Positions 1 to 7,889 of a stretch of DNA of 10,475 nucleotides are shown here, piece after piece. The position numbers and the translations under genes were made by a program. Source of the DNA: Candidatus Borrarchaeota archaeon (GTDB taxonomy: Archaea; Asgardarchaeota; Sifarchaeia; Borrarchaeales; Borrarchaeaceae); assembly GCA_016840645.1 (NCBI GenBank), contig JAEORY010000103.1, forward strand, positions 1-10,475, given 5' to 3'. Position 1 is the stretch's first letter; each line of letters begins with the position of its first letter. A model generated the notes under the pieces. That model had not been told where the DNA came from. It was given only the letters and a program-made list of their open reading frames with translations, and made no database searches.

Positions 1-1239
1 CAAACCTCTGAGTACAGGGATGACCACCAGCATACGTACACGATTACAGACCTGACACCATCAATGAAATACTATTACCGGGTTATTACAGAAACTGAAA
101 TACATAAAGCATCGTTCATGACAGCGCCAGATGTAAATGCTCGTGAAATGAAATTCATTGCGTATGGAGATTCACGTTCATATCCTTCTTCTCATGATCA
201 AATCGCAGCGGCGATAGTTGCCACATACAGTGACGATGAGAATTTTCAATCATTGATTATCTCAACAGGAGACATTGTCTATGATGGTGATTATGAGGAC
301 GATTGGGATAATCAGTTTTTTGATCCTTCGTATTCCCATGTACAGACAATTCTTTCCAGTATCCCTTATCAGGCATGCATGGGTAATCACGAGGGATCTG
401 GAGAGCTTTTCAAAAAGTATTTTCCATACCCTTTTGTGGGTGACCGGTACTGGTCTTTTGACTATGGTATCGCTCATTTTGTTGTAATTGACCAATACAC
501 AAGTTACAGACCTGGTTCTCCACAACTTACATGGATTGAAAATGATCTTGCTTCCACGACACAACCCTGCATATTTTTTATTTTGCATGAGCCTGGATGG
601 TCTTCCGGTGGTGGTCACGAGAATAACGTGAGTGTCCAAAACTATATTCAACCTCTCTGCGAAAAATATCAAGTTCTTATCGTTTTTGCCGGTCATAATC
701 ACTACTATGCAAGAGCAGAAGTGAACGGTGTACAACATGTAACCACTGGCGGAGGTGGAGCTCCTCTCCATGATCCAGATCCAGGATGTCAAAATGTTGT
801 TACTGCAACGAAGGAGCACCATTTCTGCAAAGTAGAAATTGAAGGTGATCTACTGACACTTACGGCTGTAACACCCGATGGGAAAGTAATTGATACGTTT
901 GTCACGGAACTTTCAAATACTATGATATCGGTAGAAGAAGCATCCCATGTTGACATATCTCCCAATTGTACTTTACACAAAAACTACCCTAATCCATTTA
1001 ATCGAACTACTACGATTTCAATTTCATTAAAAGAACCTAACTATATAGAATTGAAACTATTTAACGTAAAAGGGAAAAAGATCAGAACTTTAATAAAAGG
1101 AAAATTTGAAGCAGGTGATCACTACTTTATATGGAATGGGAAAAACGATGTTGGTCAAAATGTGAGTTCAGGACTTTACATCAATCGACTACAAGCAGGG
1201 GATAAGATTCAAAGTAAGAAAATGTTGCTTATAAATTGA
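1..1239 (+). CDS. Secreted purple-acid-phosphatase-like metallophosphoesterase with FlgD-like C-terminal domain (5' partial)
   Basis: The frame is open to base 1, so the gene starts before the window; the ATG at 64 is internal. Numbering from the first visible codon, residues 1-28 (…TYTITDLTPS…YYYRV) look like the end of the fibronectin-like N-terminal domain of purple acid phosphatases. The calcineurin-like catalytic domain follows, with all five metal-binding blocks: GDSR (56-59), TGDIVYDGD (89-97), GNHE (128-131), the His of LHEP (196) and GHNH (231-234). After a linker, residues from about 320 on carry NYPNPFN (328-334), then LFNVKGKKIRTL, WNGKND, SSGLY and a basic end. This is the FlgD-like/type IX-type tail of FCB secreted proteins. 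The family hydrolyses phosphomonoesters or diesters outside the cytoplasm; the substrate here is unknown. The signal peptide lies off the window. A terminator is not evident after the TGA. Family assignment is firm; the export route is inferred from the tail. Confidence 0.9.
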   Translation, partial: QTSEYRDDHQHTYTITDLTPSMKYYYRVITETEIHKASFMTAPDVNAREMKFIAYGDSRSYPSSHDQIAAAIVATYSDDENFQSLIISTGDIVYDGDYEDDWDNQFFDPSYSHVQTILSSIPYQACMGNHEGSGELFKKYFPYPFVGDRYWSFDYGIAHFVVIDQYTSYRPGSPQLTWIENDLASTTQPCIFFILHEPGWSSGGGHENNVSVQNYIQPLCEKYQVLIVFAGHNHYYARAEVNGVQHVTTGGGGAPLHDPDPGCQNVVTATKEHHFCKVEIEGDLLTLTAVTPDGKVIDTFVTELSNTMISVEEASHVDISPNCTLHKNYPNPFNRTTTISISLKEPNYIELKLFNVKGKKIRTLIKGKFEAGDHYFIWNGKNDVGQNVSSGLYINRLQAGDKIQSKKMLLIN

Positions 1240-1503
1240 GTGGGGATTATTCATACGACATGGTAAAATTATACATACGCTCTATAGACATAATGCTAAA
1301 ACAACGCACAAATGTATCTTTGAAATAAAGGGAAAATCCATGGCGATTCTCGCAACGTATTTTTCTGGAATTTTGTAACTGATCATACCAAATTTGCTTT
1401 CAAGTTATGCTGGTATTTCCTTCTTATTGTCTCCCATTTAATTAATCCTGGTCAATATACAAATAAAAGTCAACAAAGGATATTTTTGGGAGCAACCGAT
1501 TAG
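1235..1503 (+). pseudogene. Possible decayed DDE transposase fragment (weak)
   Basis: Two overlapping frames without start codons read through this gap. One (1235-1378) gives …CIFEIKGK; the next (1324-1500, 59 codons to the TAG at 1501) gives GKIHGDSRNVFFWNF then VTDHTKF. Joined by a frameshift near 1330 they resemble the 'F-K-x-x-G-K … W-N-x-I-D-x-x-T-R-F' region of DDE transposases, with the catalytic Asp replaced by Thr. There is no terminal repeat or other conserved block to support it. An AT-rich stretch staying open for 59 codons by chance is also possible, so this is only a suggestion. Confidence 0.2.
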
Positions 1504-1543
1504 TTTACAAGGAATAATTCAAATTAGAACACTACCTATTTTT

Positions 1544-1561
1544 TACTTGACTTTTCAAGTA
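1544..1561. repeat. Perfect 7-bp inverted repeat over the susC -35 box, candidate operator
   Basis: TACTTGA (1544-1550), CTTT, TCAAGTA (1555-1561): the arms are exact reverse complements with a 4-base centre. The repeat covers the whole TTGACT -35 element. A dimeric repressor bound here would block RNA polymerase. A short RNA hairpin is an unlikely role because the site would lie upstream of the predicted transcript start. No regulator gene is present in the window. Confidence 0.4.
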
Positions 1562-1574
1562 GATTTTATATATT
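1547..1574 (+). promoter_or_regulatory. Candidate sigma70-type promoter of the susC-susD operon
   Basis: A TTGACT box (1547-1552) is followed after 16 bases by TATATT (1569-1574). Transcription would start near 1581 and give an untranslated leader of about 80 bases, AT-rich, ending in the AAGGAGGG ribosome-binding site at 1647-1654, seven bases before the susC ATG. It is the best promoter-like pair in the gap, and the -35 is overlapped by an inverted repeat. The Bacteroidetes-style -33/-7 promoter is not obvious here. Confidence 0.5.
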
Positions 1575-1661
1575 AACATTGTTTATATGTATATATATTT
1601 ATAAGACTGAACTTTTTCATGTCTCAAATGAAATGATTATATATCTAAGGAGGGATTAAAA

Positions 1662-4583
1662 ATGAGAAAGCTTGTCCTCTTTTTCCTTATGGCGCTGATG
1701 TTTCCGGCATCTTCTTTTGCTATAACAGTAAAAATACAGGGAATTGTGATTGATGTTCACAATGCTGAACCCCTGCCGGGCGCTAATGTGCTTATAAAAA
1801 ATACTTCTGTTGGAGCAGCTACTGATATTGACGGAAAATTCGATTTTATATATGAGACTAATAATGAATTTATTATTGTTGTGAGGTTTATGGGTTATAA
1901 GACTCAAGAACAAAAATTTTCTCCTAACGATGATCTTTCTAATCTAAGATTCGAATTATTAGAAGATGTGTTCCAGATGGAAGCGATTGTTGTTACGGGT
2001 GTAGCTTCAAGAACATCAAAAGAAGTTGCTGAAATAGCTGTTACTCGCGTGGATGCCGCTAAATTGACAGAGGCGAGTTCTTATCAGGATGTATCACAAT
2101 TAGTTGCTGCAAAGATTCCAGGAGTAAGAGTAGAGACTTCATCCGGAAATGTAGGCAGTGGAATACGTTTTAATATGCGCTCTGGAGGCGGGTTAAATGG
2201 AGATGAGCAACCTATCGTATTTATCGACGGAGTTAGGGTAGATAATGATGAGTACGGCGGCGATTCAGGGCCGGGAATTTGGACAGGCGGTCAAGGAATC
2301 AGTCTGCTTTCTAGCATTAATCCTGAGGACATCGAGAATATTGAGATTTTAAAAGGTCCAGCTGCCGCAGCATCCTACGGTACCGGTGGTTCGAATGGTG
2401 TGATTCTTATTACTACAAAAAGAGGATTAATGGTTGATGGAAAACCTAAAGGAATATCGATAAATTACAAATTTCTAAGTGGTTTAAATACACAAGGTTA
2501 TAAATATAGTACAGAAGAGATTTTTCCTGCCCCGTATGCAAATGGGATTCACCATAATGGACCTATAGCACAACATAGTCTAAATGCCAGTGGTGGCACG
2601 GATATGTTTAAATATTATGTAGGAATTGACAGGCGTAAAGAGGCGGGGCTCATGCTCCACGACCGAATGGATAGACAAACATTGAGAGTCAACTTTGACG
2701 TTTTTCCAACCGACAAAATTGTACTAACTGCCAGTACGAGTTATTCTCAAACTGAAAATAGAAGACCTGAGACTGACGATAATGAGTATAGTTGGATAGG
2801 CCAAAATATTAAATGGCCATTATATCCATATATCGACAGTACAGCTATCGCCAGTATAAATACAACGAGTAATATGAATCGTTTCTTAGGTTCTGCCCAA
2901 GTTACATTTCTTCCGCTTAGCGGTTTAGAGGCAAGATTTGGGATCGGAGTCGATGAATACGATTTGATAGACACTGAACTTTATCCTCCTGGATATGAGA
3001 TCGGAGCAACAGGTTCTATAGGGAGGAAAGATGTACAAAACAGAGAAAATACTCAGCTTACTTATAATGCGGATGTGAGATACCAATTTTCCCCTTTACC
3101 GGGATTAACGATCAATTCAATGGTCGGAACCCAGCTCTTCGAAAGAAGGATACGATCATCCAGAATACAAAAACTGGGATTTCTCACACCATCGATAACA
3201 GACGTCGGAGCTGGTGAGGAATATGTGAATGGTTCTGAAGGTAGGGTCCACTATAAAGAAGCTGGAATTTTTACAGATCACGCAATATCTTATCGGGGTA
3301 GATATTATTTTTCTTTTATGATTAGAAAAGATTATGCAAGTTCTATCGGTAAGAAAGCACCTAGTATTATTTATCCTAGAGCGAGTTTAGCCGTACGTTT
3401 GGATAAATATCGGTTCATTCCATCTGTCTTCTCTCTGTTGAAGATTAGGGCAGCTTATGGAGAGACCGGTGTTTTACCATCTCAACTAGACGCCGTTCGC
3501 TTACTTTGGGAAGGTGTTGATTCACCATGGGGAGTAGGTGGTCAAATTTCTTCGATTGGAAATGAGGAAATCAAACCTGAACGCATCAAGGAACTTGAAA
3601 TTGGTTTTGAAGCAGAATTATTTAGAAATTATTCAACTGAATTTACCTATTATTTACAAAGAGCACGTGATTCAATAGTAGATTTTTATCTACCGTATTC
3701 AACAGGAAAAACAGCAAGCGCGTTCCCGATGAATATAGGGAAAGTTAACGGTTGGGGTATTGAATCTCTAATTCAAGCTCGGCCTTTGAGGACTAAAAAT
3801 ATACAGCTTGATCTCAGTCTCACCAATAGTTACCAAACGAACGAGGTGATAGATCTGGGCGGAGCTCAGCCCATTTATGGTGGCAGAGATTTAAATGTCA
3901 TAAAAGAAGGTCTACCTAAACATTCATATTATCATTATAAAGTAAATGGCGCTCTTTTTTTAGAAGACGGACGTTATAAGGGCGTTGATGCAGATACTGT
4001 AAGAAGCTATCTGGGAACGCCTATACCTCCCTATACAGGCTCTTTTTCCCTGAATGCCCGGATATTCAGAAATTTGAGCATAAATATATTACTGGATTGG
4101 GCAACAGGCCATTCAATAGCCAACTATAATAGGCGTGGGGCAGTAAGATATGATATTATACCCAGGCATAGGGAATTAAAGCAGATGTTGGGAATGGACT
4201 TGCTACCAGTTGAAGGTTATGAGGATAAAGACATAGAGCCTCTAGAACCGGGATCACCAGAGTATATACAGGCTGCTAATGAATTTGCCACATACCAACG
4301 CGAATATTTAGCAAATTTCATTGAACCCGCAGATTTTTTATATTTACGTGAAATCAGCATAAGCTACAGATTAATAGATTTACTCCAAAAATTTTATGGA
4401 TTTGCTTTAATTTCGGATTTGGTAGTGGGTATTTCTGCCAGAAATGTTTGGAGAACGACAAAATACAGTTATCCCAGTGTCGAGGTGAATGCTGATGGTG
4501 CTCGAAGTTTAGATCGTGGTGTAGATTATTATACCGTCCAGGCGCCAAGAGTATATAATTTTTGGTTCAGATTTTCACTATAA
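1662..4583 (+). CDS. SusC/RagA-family TonB-dependent outer-membrane transporter
   Basis: The 973-residue protein is complete. It begins with a signal peptide (MRKLVLFFLM…SSFA, cleavage about residue 20). A carboxypeptidase-regulatory-like beta-sandwich at about 24-90 follows (PLPGANV, TDIDGKF, RFMGYK), which marks the SusC class. A VVTG segment near 110-113 leads into the plug: DVSQLVAAKIPGV about 143-155, PIVFIDGVRVDN about 184-195, INPEDIENIEILKGPAAAA about 219-237, GVILITTKRG about 246-255. The rest is a beta-barrel with aromatic strand ends and a terminal Phe-rich strand (NFWFRFSL). It would move a ligand across the outer membrane using TonB/ExbBD energy, with the SusD-like lipoprotein as lid. 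The start is set by AAGGAGGG at 1647-1654. The susD-like gene follows after 44 bases with no terminator between. The ligand cannot be read from the sequence; many such pairs carry glycans, but peptide carriers also exist. Confidence 0.93.
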   Translation: MRKLVLFFLMALMFPASSFAITVKIQGIVIDVHNAEPLPGANVLIKNTSVGAATDIDGKFDFIYETNNEFIIVVRFMGYKTQEQKFSPNDDLSNLRFELLEDVFQMEAIVVTGVASRTSKEVAEIAVTRVDAAKLTEASSYQDVSQLVAAKIPGVRVETSSGNVGSGIRFNMRSGGGLNGDEQPIVFIDGVRVDNDEYGGDSGPGIWTGGQGISLLSSINPEDIENIEILKGPAAAASYGTGGSNGVILITTKRGLMVDGKPKGISINYKFLSGLNTQGYKYSTEEIFPAPYANGIHHNGPIAQHSLNASGGTDMFKYYVGIDRRKEAGLMLHDRMDRQTLRVNFDVFPTDKIVLTASTSYSQTENRRPETDDNEYSWIGQNIKWPLYPYIDSTAIASINTTSNMNRFLGSAQVTFLPLSGLEARFGIGVDEYDLIDTELYPPGYEIGATGSIGRKDVQNRENTQLTYNADVRYQFSPLPGLTINSMVGTQLFERRIRSSRIQKLGFLTPSITDVGAGEEYVNGSEGRVHYKEAGIFTDHAISYRGRYYFSFMIRKDYASSIGKKAPSIIYPRASLAVRLDKYRFIPSVFSLLKIRAAYGETGVLPSQLDAVRLLWEGVDSPWGVGGQISSIGNEEIKPERIKELEIGFEAELFRNYSTEFTYYLQRARDSIVDFYLPYSTGKTASAFPMNIGKVNGWGIESLIQARPLRTKNIQLDLSLTNSYQTNEVIDLGGAQPIYGGRDLNVIKEGLPKHSYYHYKVNGALFLEDGRYKGVDADTVRSYLGTPIPPYTGSFSLNARIFRNLSINILLDWATGHSIANYNRRGAVRYDIIPRHRELKQMLGMDLLPVEGYEDKDIEPLEPGSPEYIQAANEFATYQREYLANFIEPADFLYLREISISYRLIDLLQKFYGFALISDLVVGISARNVWRTTKYSYPSVEVNADGARSLDRGVDYYTVQAPRVYNFWFRFSL

Positions 4584-4627
4584 TAAAAGGTGACAAACAA
4601 TTTTATGATAATTGGGAGGCATAACAA

Positions 4628-5842
4628 ATGAAAAAGCGACATATATTCCAAATTCTTGCATTAGCTCTCTTGATTATGTTGAGTTCATGTGAGAATTATG
4701 TAACCGATATTGACCCTCCTATCGACCAAGTGATTGATGAAATGCTAACCAGCGAATCTGAGATTCCATTCGTAATCACTGGGGTTCAATTGCGATTTGG
4801 ACAAACTCATGATCGACTGCTGATGCTGGGTGACTTGTTGAGCGATGCGTTGATCTTTGATTATAGAGTACCTCGCGCAAGTTCCTCTAACTACGACGAT
4901 ATCAACAAAGGTTATATTTTAATCGATAATAGCGCCATAGCAACCCCAGAAAGATATGTTGGACGGTTAAGATTCTATAGCGATGATTTGGTTCGTCGCG
5001 TTAACGATATCGATTTCGAGGATACTGATCTAAAAAATGAATCACTGTATGTGGGTTATTTTTTCGGAGGTTTAGCTCGTTATTATTATGCCTCTTATTT
5101 TGGTTTAACAGAAAATCAAGGTGGAGGTTGTATCGACGGCGGCCCGTTTATTCCCTCCGCCGATATGTATGATCTAGCAATAGAAAAATTTGCATCTGCA
5201 TTGGATTACACAACGAATAACTATGAGAAACGCGTCACTAATTCATTAATTGCAAGATGTTACCTCTTTAATGGTGATTACGAGAATGCAGAAACGTACG
5301 CACTAAATGGTATGGTCAATGGAGACGCTCCTTTTCAAGCTTTACACGATGTACAGAGTGATTGGAACTACTACTGGGCTGCATCAGGTCAAGGTAGACC
5401 ATCCACTGTTACTGATTGGCGGTTTAATGACTATGTAACGGAAGATCCTAACGAAGCAGCACGAATTCCTCTTGTTCCAATACTGGGTAACGATTGGGTG
5501 ACAACTTTTTATCTGCAAGACAAGTATCCAGCGAGAGAGTCACCCACAAATCTAATCAGTTGGCAAGAAAATGAATTAATGTTAGCTGAATTGCAACTAA
5601 GAGAAGGAGATGCAGTTGGAGCGTTGACCAGAATGAACAATGTACGCTCCTCTCACGGACTTGCAGCACTGGCATCTGCAGATATGAATGTGCTTATTGA
5701 AGAACGTGATAAAGAACTTTTTGTAACTGGTATAAGACTCATCGACCAAAGACGCTTTGACATGTGGCATCTTGCTGAAGATACGTGGCGATACTTGCCA
5801 ATAACCAACAACGAAAGGAATGCGAATCCAAACATCGATTAA
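4628..5842 (+). CDS. SusD/RagB-family surface lipoprotein
   Basis: The 404-residue protein starts with a lipoprotein signal (MKKRHIFQILALALLIMLSS then Cys21; lipobox LSSC), so the mature protein is lipid-anchored and expected on the outer-membrane surface. TPR-like helices appear around 178-235 (YDLAIEKFASAL, SLIARCYLFNGDYENAETYA). The conserved C-terminal block follows: ENELMLAELQLREGD (314-328), MNNVRSSHGL (336-345), EERDKELFVTGIRLIDQRRFDMW (358-380) and YLPITNNERNANPN (389-402), matching the family's 'YLPIPxxExxxNP' ending. So the gene is complete although shorter than the usual 450-550 residues. GGGAGG at 4614-4619 with an 8-base spacer fixes the ATG. It captures ligand for the SusC partner upstream and is almost surely co-transcribed with it. 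An insertion-sequence remnant begins 11 bases after the stop codon. Confidence 0.9.
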   Translation: MKKRHIFQILALALLIMLSSCENYVTDIDPPIDQVIDEMLTSESEIPFVITGVQLRFGQTHDRLLMLGDLLSDALIFDYRVPRASSSNYDDINKGYILIDNSAIATPERYVGRLRFYSDDLVRRVNDIDFEDTDLKNESLYVGYFFGGLARYYYASYFGLTENQGGGCIDGGPFIPSADMYDLAIEKFASALDYTTNNYEKRVTNSLIARCYLFNGDYENAETYALNGMVNGDAPFQALHDVQSDWNYYWAASGQGRPSTVTDWRFNDYVTEDPNEAARIPLVPILGNDWVTTFYLQDKYPARESPTNLISWQENELMLAELQLREGDAVGALTRMNNVRSSHGLAALASADMNVLIEERDKELFVTGIRLIDQRRFDMWHLAEDTWRYLPITNNERNANPNID

Positions 5843-5853
5843 ACAAATTAAGA

Positions 5854-5883
5854 TGTAAGAATTAATCGCGTTATTTACAACTT
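5854..5883 (+). repeat. Left terminal inverted repeat of the IS3-like remnant
   Basis: It starts TGTAAGAATT and ends TTACAACTT, pairing with 6238-6268 in inverted orientation with about one gap and several mismatches. It begins 11 bases past the susD-like stop codon. Confidence 0.75.
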
Positions 5884-5930
5884 TGGGATTTCCTTAGGTT
5901 TGTCAAATTACAGGACAGAGGAGATCCCGA

Positions 5931-6074
5931 ATGACGATACATAAAAAAACGATTAACACCTTTTCAACGACAGGCGAAGCGTTAGAGAAAAGACGATGCG
6001 GGTCAACTGTTACATGGGGATACAAAGCGCCTCCCGTGTCCAAGAACCAACGGCAGAACCGAGCTTGTTCTTAG
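5931..6074 (+). pseudogene. Small 47-codon frame, possible remnant of IS orfA
   Basis: An ATG at 5931 is preceded by GAGGAG (5918-5923) at a 7-base spacing, and the frame runs to a TAG at 6072. The start MTIHKKTINTFST recalls the basic N-terminus of IS3 OrfA proteins, and its place 77 bases inside the left repeat is where orfA should begin. The rest (…GSTVTWGYKAPPVSKNQRQ…) shows no clear helix-turn-helix that I recognise and is probably scrambled by deletions. It could also be a chance frame. Confidence 0.3.
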
Positions 6075-6147
6075 AACCATTATGGAAATGTGGCATCATA
6101 AAATCCATTTCAAATAATCGGCTCATCGATAAACAGAACTCATTTAA

Positions 6148-6246
6148 TTTGTGAATTTTGATAAAGGAATTCGACCTTATCAATCTTTGAACAATCAAAC
6201 ACCCAAAGAAGTACTGAAATGTTATTCTAATCCTTATAAGTTGTAA
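6148..6246 (+). pseudogene. C-terminal fragment of an IS3-type transposase (rve/OrfB)
   Basis: The frame reads FVNFDKGIRPYQSL then NNQTPKEVL…YKL and stops at 6244. This aligns residue by residue with the end of the integrase-core transposases, 'WVxFYNxxRPHQSLxxxTPxEV', with YN changed to DK and RPH to RPY. A TAA at 6145 closes the frame upstream, and the DDE catalytic region is absent. The stop codon lies within the right terminal repeat. The piece is short but the motif order and its place at the IS end make the identification good. Confidence 0.75.
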
Positions 6247-6268
6247 GAAAACGTGCGGTATTCTAACA
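6238..6268 (-). repeat. Right terminal inverted repeat of the IS3-like remnant
   Basis: Read on the - strand it starts TGTTAGAATA and continues to TTACAACTT, matching the left repeat. It ends ACA at 6268, one base before the ATG of the transporter gene at 6270. Confidence 0.75.
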
Positions 6269-6269
6269 T

Positions 6270-7889
6270 ATGGTTATACCAAATAATGAAGTAGAGACTT
6301 CTAAACAAGAGAACGGCCCCCCTGAAATTCATGATAGACATCCTTCTTTATTTGAGCCCAAAACGGTCGTATTAAGCGTTTTATTAGGAATATTAGGAAT
6401 AATAATTGGTCTTGAACTGCTAACTCGTGTCGGTATAACAGCAAATACTTCGATAATTGCCGCAATAATTGCAATAGCTATATCAAGGATACCTCTAACT
6501 TTTTTTAGCACATTTCGAAGCCTGCCAAGACAAAATTTAGTACAGACTGTAATTTCAGGCGCTACATTCGGTGGAGCTAATGCAATCTTCCTGCCGATGG
6601 GAATACTATGGCTGTTCGGAAAAACTGAGCTTGTTCCCGCGATGATGTGCGGAGCTATTTTAGGGTTGATAATCGATTCTACAATTCTATATAAAGTGTT
6701 TGATTCCAGGTTATATCCTGCAAGTGGAATATGGCCATCAGGAATAGCAACAGCCGAATGTATTTTGGCTGGAGATAAAGGAGGGAAAAGAGCAAAGCTC
6801 TTAGGAATAGGCGGCTTTTTTGGCGTTGCAGGCAAATTTATGGGACTGCCAATGGACATTTTTGGTGTCTGCTGGATCGGCAATATATGGGCATTAACAA
6901 TGTTAGGTATCGGTCTGCTTGTGAGAGGTTATTCTCCACTAATACTTGGTGTTGATATTAATAAAATATATATACCTCACGGTGTGATGATAGGCGCAGG
7001 ATTGATAGCAGTGGTTCAAATAATACACATGATTGTGAGAAGCGAAAAATCAAAAAATGAAGCCATCAAATATACAACGACAAGAAAACAATTTGGAAGG
7101 ACAATAGGTATTGGCTTTATTGCGTATTTGGGAGCCGCTGTAATATTAGCTACATTAGCGGGAGTTTATACCCGTATGTCTTTTCCGATGCTGATTGGAT
7201 TCATATTCTTCGCCGCTGTTGCAGCATTGGTTTCTGAACTTATCGTTGGAATATCGGCGATGCATGCCGGTTGGTTTCCATCCTTTGCAACATCACTCAT
7301 CTTCTTAATTGTAGGTATGTTGATAGGCTTTTCTGACATCGCGTTAGCTTTATTGGTTGGATTCACATCGTCAACAGGCCCTGCATTTGCAGATATGGCG
7401 TACGACCTGAAAACAGGGTGGATTCTTAGAGGAAAAGGAAAATATCCAGAATTTGAAAAAGAGGGTCGAAAACAGCAGTATTTTGCTGAACTCTTAGGCT
7501 TTGCGATAGCTGCCATACTCATTGCATTTTTCTACAAGGATTACTTTACAAAAGACCTTTTTCCTCCAGTAGATAGAGTATATGTATCAACAATTCGTGC
7601 TGGTGTAAACCTGGATGTGGCAAAATATTTGTTGATGTGGTCAATTCCGGGTGCGGTTATTCAGTTGATTGGGGGCGCGGACAGACAAATCGGAATTCTC
7701 TTTGCCACAGGTATGCTGATTTACAATCCAATTGCTGGATGGACTGCACTTGCAGCTCTTACCATTAGACTAATATTGGTTAACCGCTATGGAAAATCAA
7801 TTAAGAGTCCTATGTATGTATTGGCAGGGGGTTTCATAGCAGGCTCTGCATTATGCAGCTTTGGTACGGCTACTTTAAAACTTAAGTAA
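6270..7889 (+). CDS. OPT-family (oligopeptide/metal-chelate) transporter
   Basis: The 539-residue, very hydrophobic protein has a polar N-terminus (about 1-31) and roughly a dozen or more membrane segments starting at about 33. OPT family marks are RQNLVQTVISGATFGGANA (87-105), LYPASGIWPSGIATAECI (148-165) followed by AGDKGGKRAK (167-176), YIPHGVMIGAG (234-244), STGPAFADMAYDLKTGWILRG (368-388) and DRQIGILFATGML (471-483). The family moves small peptides or peptide-like/metal-siderophore compounds with protons across the inner membrane. Length is within the family range and no frameshift is seen. The ATG at 6270 is the first possible in this frame, since a TAA lies at 6264-6266, but it has no visible ribosome-binding site and sits against the IS end, so the native start and leader may have been lost. 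It probably belongs functionally with the DUF1177 and AroM genes 574 bases downstream, although that gap makes one transcript uncertain. Confidence 0.88.
   Translation: MVIPNNEVETSKQENGPPEIHDRHPSLFEPKTVVLSVLLGILGIIIGLELLTRVGITANTSIIAAIIAIAISRIPLTFFSTFRSLPRQNLVQTVISGATFGGANAIFLPMGILWLFGKTELVPAMMCGAILGLIIDSTILYKVFDSRLYPASGIWPSGIATAECILAGDKGGKRAKLLGIGGFFGVAGKFMGLPMDIFGVCWIGNIWALTMLGIGLLVRGYSPLILGVDINKIYIPHGVMIGAGLIAVVQIIHMIVRSEKSKNEAIKYTTTRKQFGRTIGIGFIAYLGAAVILATLAGVYTRMSFPMLIGFIFFAAVAALVSELIVGISAMHAGWFPSFATSLIFLIVGMLIGFSDIALALLVGFTSSTGPAFADMAYDLKTGWILRGKGKYPEFEKEGRKQQYFAELLGFAIAAILIAFFYKDYFTKDLFPPVDRVYVSTIRAGVNLDVAKYLLMWSIPGAVIQLIGGADRQIGILFATGMLIYNPIAGWTALAALTIRLILVNRYGKSIKSPMYVLAGGFIAGSALCSFGTATLKLK

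Larger units (their letters stand above)
5854..6268 (+). mobile_element. Internally deleted IS3-like insertion sequence (415 bp)
   Basis: Both ends can be seen. The left 30 bases (5854-5883) and the reverse complement of the right 31 bases (6238-6268) match at roughly 22-23 positions, sharing TGT, AGAAT, CGTT and an uninterrupted TTACAACTT. The outer bases are TGT…ACA, as in the IS3 family. The right repeat overlaps the stop codon of a transposase C-terminal fragment, also typical of IS3 elements. A complete element would be about 1.2-1.5 kb, so most of the interior is gone and it cannot move by itself. I see no clear target-site duplication (AGA on the left, TAT on the right), which fits an old insertion or a rearranged flank. 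Confidence 0.75.

Noticed and set aside
262..822. 186-codon - strand frame inside the phosphoesterase gene
   Set aside because: The + strand carries all five catalytic blocks in order; the antisense product has no recognisable domain.
6010..6198. 62-codon - strand frame in the IS remnant
   Set aside because: It crosses the transposase C-terminal fragment read on the + strand and has no similarity or start signal.
6329..6883. 184-codon - strand frame inside the OPT gene
   Set aside because: It is the antisense of a strongly recognisable OPT coding region; low-complexity Ile/Ala/Pro composition is what antisense of a membrane gene gives.
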